Positions 60,790 through 64,000 of a stretch of DNA of 64,000 nucleotides are shown here, one piece after another. The notes under the pieces are model-generated. The model had not been told where the DNA came from and did not search any database. It saw only the letters and a program-made list of their open reading frames with translations. How positions within the stretch are numbered: the first letter of the stretch is position 1; every line of letters begins with the position of its first letter. This DNA comes from Pseudomonas sp. RIT409. GTDB taxonomy: Bacteria; Pseudomonadota; Gammaproteobacteria; Pseudomonadales; Pseudomonadaceae. Position numbers and translations under genes: made by a program. The stretch is from NCBI RefSeq assembly GCF_003052515.2, contig NZ_QARE02000012.1, forward strand, positions 1 to 64,000, read 5' to 3'.

Positions 60790-62049
60790 TCAAGGCAGTT
60801 CGGCCAATGTCGCACTCAACCGTTCCAGCAGCAGGTCGGCGTGCTCGCGGGTGAACACCAGTGGTGGACGAATTTTCAGCACATTGCTGCGCGGCCCCGT
60901 GGCGCTGATCAGCACCTGTCTGCGTCGCATACCGTTGACCACGTGGCTGGCCAATGCCGTGGCAGGGAGGCGTGTGGCGGGCGAGTCGATCAGTTCGACG
61001 CCGATGAACAAGCCTTGGCCGCGAACGTCCCCGATCGCAGGGTGGCGGACAGCAAGGTCATGCAGACCTTGTCGAAGGTACTCGCCGACTCGCTGCGCGT
61101 TGGCCTGAAGGTCTTCCTGGCGCAGGACGTCGAGCACCGCCTGGGCCGCCTTGCACGACACTGGATTCCCACCGTAAGTGTTGAAATAGCGTTGCTGATG
61201 GCCGAACGCGTCGAACAGCTCGGCGCGTCCGACCACGCCCGCGACAGGGTGGCCATTGCCCATCGGTTTGCCCAGGGTGACCAGATCGGGAATCACGCTG
61301 TCGCACTGGAATCCCCAGCGGTGCGCCCCCGTGCGGCCGAAGCCAGCCTGCACCTCGTCGGCGATGTAGAGACCGCCTGCCGCACGTACCCGTTGCGCGG
61401 CCTGCGCCAGCTCACCCTGGCTTGGCGTGAAGACGCCGTCGCTGGAAAAGATGCTGTCCGTCAGCAGCGCGGCAGGTCGGATGCCGTGCGCGCGCAGATC
61501 CTCCAATGCTGCGGTGACGCTCTCAACGAAGGTATTGCCGCGGTACGTATCGGGCGCATCGATCAACCTGACATGGGAGGCGGTCGGCAGGCCGGTCGCC
61601 AGGGACGGAGAAAGTTGCGCCAGCAGGTTCGACACGCCGTGGTACGCCCAGCGCGTCACGAGCATCCCGGTTCCTCCCGTCACGCATTGCGCCACCCGCA
61701 ACGCCAGATCGTTGGCCTCGCTGCCGGTGCAAGTCAGGGTGAGGTTGTTCAAGGGTGGGGGAAATTCGCTGAGCAGATCCTCCGCGTAATCGACGATGGA
61801 GGGGTGAAGGTAGCGGGTGTGGGTGTTGAGCAACGCACTTTGCTCGGCGATAGCCTGCACCACCGCCGGATGGCAATGGCCGATGGAGGCGACGTTGTTA
61901 TAGGCGTCCAGGTGAGGCGTGCCGTGCTGGTCATACAGCCAGACACCCTCACCTCGTACCGGAGCGAAGGGCTCTTCGTAGAACAGCCGGTAACTTGCGC
62001 CCAAGGCTTGGCGACGACGGGCGAGGAGTGGGGTGGCTTCGGTATTCAC
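60790..62049 (-). CDS. Class III aminotransferase-fold phospho-lyase (ethanolamine-phosphate/phosphohydroxylysine lyase type)
   Basis: The 419-residue PLP protein has TGSEANDLALR, AYHGVSNLLAQLSP, DTYRG (167-171), the cofactor aspartate in DEVQAGFGRTG and the PLP lysine K261 in VTLGKPMGNGHPVAGV. The GKPMGNGHPVA and DTYRG motifs are those of the phospho-lyases ETNPPL and PHYKPL, which eliminate ammonia and phosphate from O-phosphoethanolamine or 5-phosphohydroxylysine, rather than of true transaminases. The GTG start at 62049 follows GGAGG and overlaps the kinase stop by 4 bases. The pairing with a kinase strongly supports a lyase role. Confidence 0.87.
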   Translation of the reverse strand: MNTEATPLLARRRQALGASYRLFYEEPFAPVRGEGVWLYDQHGTPHLDAYNNVASIGHCHPAVVQAIAEQSALLNTHTRYLHPSIVDYAEDLLSEFPPPLNNLTLTCTGSEANDLALRVAQCVTGGTGMLVTRWAYHGVSNLLAQLSPSLATGLPTASHVRLIDAPDTYRGNTFVESVTAALEDLRAHGIRPAALLTDSIFSSDGVFTPSQGELAQAAQRVRAAGGLYIADEVQAGFGRTGAHRWGFQCDSVIPDLVTLGKPMGNGHPVAGVVGRAELFDAFGHQQRYFNTYGGNPVSCKAAQAVLDVLRQEDLQANAQRVGEYLRQGLHDLAVRHPAIGDVRGQGLFIGVELIDSPATRLPATALASHVVNGMRRRQVLISATGPRSNVLKIRPPLVFTREHADLLLERLSATLAELP

Positions 62050-63110
62050 AGGGCCTCCGGTGTGCAGGCGTCTATCAGGCTTTGGGTCAGTGCCCCGCTC
62101 GGCAGGGCCATCAATCCCTGCAGGTTGCGCCAGGTCACCGACAGATTGCGCAAAATGTAGGCGCGATTCTGCGGATACAGCGAAGCGCGCCACTGGGCGA
62201 TGGTGATTGCCATGGCCATGCGCGTAGCAATCAGATCGCCCAAAATGTTCAATTCATCCGGCAATAGGGGGATGTGGGCGTTGTAGGCCGCGGTGAAGGC
62301 CTTGATTCGCCAGAGTGGATCGGTCGAATCAGCGTCGAACTGGTAGGACAGGGCAGTCCCCAGTTCATTGACCAAGGGCGCGTACAAGGCGTCACCGAAA
62401 TCGATGATCGCCGCCACGCGCGTCCCGGTCTCGCGGTCGAGGATCACATTGTGTGGGTTCAGGTCGTTGTGAATCACTTGGGCCCTGAGCGCCGATAGGC
62501 GCGGCTTGACCTGGCGCTCATAGTGGTCGAGGAGGGTCGTCACCAGGGGGCGCTGCGCTTGGTCCAGAAAAATGAGGTGCGGACGTACGCGTTCCGCGTG
62601 GCCAACGTCCCACAGCAGGTAACGGTGGGCCGCCGGTGGCGCAAAGCCTTTCAGGGCCAGGTTGACCTGTGCGAGGGTCGCGCCCAGTTCGTGCATCAGC
62701 GCCACGCTGGGAGTGCCGAGATTTTGCGGGATACCGTCAAGGTAGCTGACGGCTCTCACCGTCAGTGCCTGCTGGGCGATGAGCACGCGGGCTTCGAAGT
62801 CCCCTGTCCGGGCGGCCAGTACGCGAGGAACGGGCAAGTGTTTGCCCTGGCGTTCGATGTACACCAGTGCGTCGGTCTGAAACCGCGTCACCTCGCGGGC
62901 TTCAGCAGGGTTGACGAACTTCATGACGAAGGCGCCACGGCTGTCCCGGATCAGAAAGTTGAGGTCCCGCTCTCCGTCGAGTTGCTCGATCGGTCCACGT
63001 AAGCCGTACTGATCAAGGGCAACCCGCTCCGCTTCGTGGAGACTCACCCGCGGTACTTCGGTAGTCATCAGTTGTGCGCAGAGAGAAGCGGACTTTGCCG
63101 TGTCAGACAT
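62046..63110 (-). CDS. APH-family small-molecule kinase (hydroxylysine/amino-alcohol kinase-like)
   Basis: The 354-residue protein has the aminoglycoside-phosphotransferase/choline-kinase fold. FVMKFVNP carries the ATP-binding lysine, HNDLNPHNV (214-222) the catalytic Brenner loop with its aspartate, and IIDFGDA (235-241) the metal-binding aspartate. It resembles AGPHD1-type hydroxylysine kinases. ATG at 63110 overlaps the SDR stop by 8 bases; ATGs at 63128 and 63068 are alternatives. It overlaps the lyase gene, giving phosphorylation then elimination on one transcript. Confidence 0.87.
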   Translation of the reverse strand: MSDTAKSASLCAQLMTTEVPRVSLHEAERVALDQYGLRGPIEQLDGERDLNFLIRDSRGAFVMKFVNPAEAREVTRFQTDALVYIERQGKHLPVPRVLAARTGDFEARVLIAQQALTVRAVSYLDGIPQNLGTPSVALMHELGATLAQVNLALKGFAPPAAHRYLLWDVGHAERVRPHLIFLDQAQRPLVTTLLDHYERQVKPRLSALRAQVIHNDLNPHNVILDRETGTRVAAIIDFGDALYAPLVNELGTALSYQFDADSTDPLWRIKAFTAAYNAHIPLLPDELNILGDLIATRMAMAITIAQWRASLYPQNRAYILRNLSVTWRNLQGLMALPSGALTQSLIDACTPEAL

Positions 63111-63837
63111 GCTGACCACCGTTGACATGGATCTCCGAGCCGTTCACATAGGACGCGCCACTGGTGCACAGGAAATAGATCAGCGATGCGACTTCTTCGG
63201 GTTTGCCCAAACGGTGCATCGGAACGAGGCGTTCGACCATTTCTGCGGTGCCAGGGGAAAGGATCGATGTATCGATCTCACCAGGTGCGATCGCGTTGAC
63301 GCGCACGTCATGACGGCCAAAGTCGTAAGCCATTTCCCGCGTCAGTGCGGAAAGGGCGGCCTTCGACGTGGAGTACGCCACGCCCGCAAAAGGATGCACC
63401 TTCGAGCCGGCGATGGACGTTACGTTGATGATACTGCCCTTGGCGGCTTTCAATTCGTCAAACAGGCCGCGGGCGAGCAGGGCGGTGGAAAACAGATTGA
63501 CATTGAACACTTGCACCCAGGTGGCATAGTCCGTTTCCAGCACCCCCAGACGGCTGCCCTCAGGCCCCTTGGGGGACACCCCGGCATTGTTGACCAAGGC
63601 GTCCAGACGTCCGCCGAGCCTAGCCTTGATATCAGCGAGGCTGTCCGTGACGCTTTGGATGTTTTCGAGGTCCAGGTGGATGTGATTCAACAGGCCCTCG
63701 GCCCAGGGACACTCGGCCACCCAGTCGTGGCGGGACGCGGTGAAGACTTCCCAGCCGGCTGCGTTGAAATGTTTCACGGTGGCGTGACCGATGCCTCGAC
63801 TGGCACCCGTCAACAACAGCTTCTTTTTCTCGCTCAT
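63103..63837 (-). CDS. Short-chain dehydrogenase/reductase
   Basis: The 244-residue SDR has TGASRGIG, NNAG (VNNAGVSPKG), the serine of NVTSIAGSK and the Tyr-Lys pair in YSTSKAALS, ending YVNGSEIHVNGGQHV. It is the first gene of the operon with the kinase and lyase. It could oxidise a hydroxyl group of the substrate, or reduce or oxidise the aldehyde product. ATG at 63837 is the family start. It lies just downstream of the palindrome shared with the importer operon. Confidence 0.88.
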   Translation of the reverse strand: MSEKKKLLLTGASRGIGHATVKHFNAAGWEVFTASRHDWVAECPWAEGLLNHIHLDLENIQSVTDSLADIKARLGGRLDALVNNAGVSPKGPEGSRLGVLETDYATWVQVFNVNLFSTALLARGLFDELKAAKGSIINVTSIAGSKVHPFAGVAYSTSKAALSALTREMAYDFGRHDVRVNAIAPGEIDTSILSPGTAEMVERLVPMHRLGKPEEVASLIYFLCTSGASYVNGSEIHVNGGQHV

Positions 63838-63863
63838 GAGCCTGCTCACTCGTTAGTGAAGTT

Positions 63864-63877
63864 TGATGCATCATGTT
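63864..63877. promoter_or_regulatory. Second copy of the palindromic operator
   Basis: TGATGCATCATGTT matches 14 bases of the 18-base palindrome at 60567-60584; the left four bases differ (AGTT instead of AACA). It begins 27 bases before the SDR start, at nearly the same distance as the first copy from its own gene. Confidence 0.7.
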
Positions 63878-63918
63878 TTTTGAGTGACCTGTATGTCAAT
63901 CAAAATCCTTGCGGAAAG

Positions 63919-64000
63919 CTATTCGGCCAATGCTTCCTGACTGACGGCGATGAATTCGAGCATTTTCTGATTGCCGTCGAGGATGTCGGTCTGAATGGCA
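63919..64000 (-). CDS. C-terminal end of an unidentified protein (partial)
   Basis: The minus strand reads AIQTDILDGNQKMLEFIA followed by VSQEALAE and TAG at 63919-63921; the rest lies beyond the right edge. The 27 residues look helical and acidic. Codon use is normal. They are too few for a family call. Its place just upstream of the operator-controlled operon would suit a regulator, but that is only position. Confidence 0.5.
   Translation of the reverse strand, partial: AIQTDILDGNQKMLEFIAVSQEALAE

Noticed and set aside
1..64000. CRISPR arrays, insertion sequences, prophage or integrative elements
   Set aside because: No regularly spaced repeats, transposase, integrase or phage structural genes were seen.

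Overview
This is a 64 kb piece of a GC-rich gammaproteobacterial chromosome, most likely Pseudomonas sensu lato. The evidence is family-level resemblance of the proteins (PpnN, MltA, YggL, DacB/PBP4, DUF2934, DUF883, DUF4174, an MntH with DPGN and MPH motifs), the density of LysR, GNAT and ABC genes, and a tRNA-Val(GAC). I saw no insertion sequence, integrase, phage gene or CRISPR array. The window looks like ordinary chromosome built from many small catabolic islands between housekeeping genes. I did not fix a species.

Left part (1-17 kb): the N-terminal end of a giant BapA-type adhesin; a LysR gene divergent from a four-gene cluster (split transketolase, a 3-hydroxyisobutyrate-dehydrogenase-family enzyme and an MHS-type symporter); small stress proteins (DUF883, DUF2934); a MarR regulator and DHA1 efflux pump; mltA and a divergent lipoprotein; a CBS-pair protein; an isolated type III secretion chaperone; ppnN; a lone carotenoid hydroxylase gene (crtZ) overlapping a dienelactone hydrolase; and a thioesterase.

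Middle (17-42 kb): a complete polyol/sugar utilisation locus. It has an FGGY kinase, a convergent six-gene operon (zinc alcohol dehydrogenase, binding protein, two permeases, SorC-type regulator, SDR) and a divergent ATPase. Then come SleB and CAP-domain envelope proteins, a peroxiredoxin with a LysR gene, a LysR/MHS/AstE-like transport and deacylation module, a copper set for cytochrome oxidase (DUF2946, SCO, PCuAC), mntH with a strongly folded leader, a PfpI-family protein, and a PQQ-type sorbosone dehydrogenase with a DUF2231 membrane partner.

Right part (42-64 kb): a seven-gene operon joining a polar amino-acid ABC importer to an M20 N-carbamoyl-type amidohydrolase, a DUF1989 protein and an XRE-cupin regulator. 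Next is a class II aldolase divergent from a second XRE-cupin regulator with a perfect operator-like palindrome between them. Then tRNA-Val, several small exported proteins, dacB and yggL. The window ends with two co-oriented operons, each preceded by a copy of a palindrome with core TGATGCATCA. One encodes a polyamine-type ABC importer. The other encodes an SDR, a hydroxylysine-kinase-like phosphotransferase and a phospho-lyase-type class III aminotransferase-fold enzyme. Together they predict uptake and breakdown of a hydroxylated amine, and this is the most interesting system in the window.

Start sites were chosen by family alignment from memory and by Shine-Dalgarno spacing. Functions are by motif recognition, without any database search.
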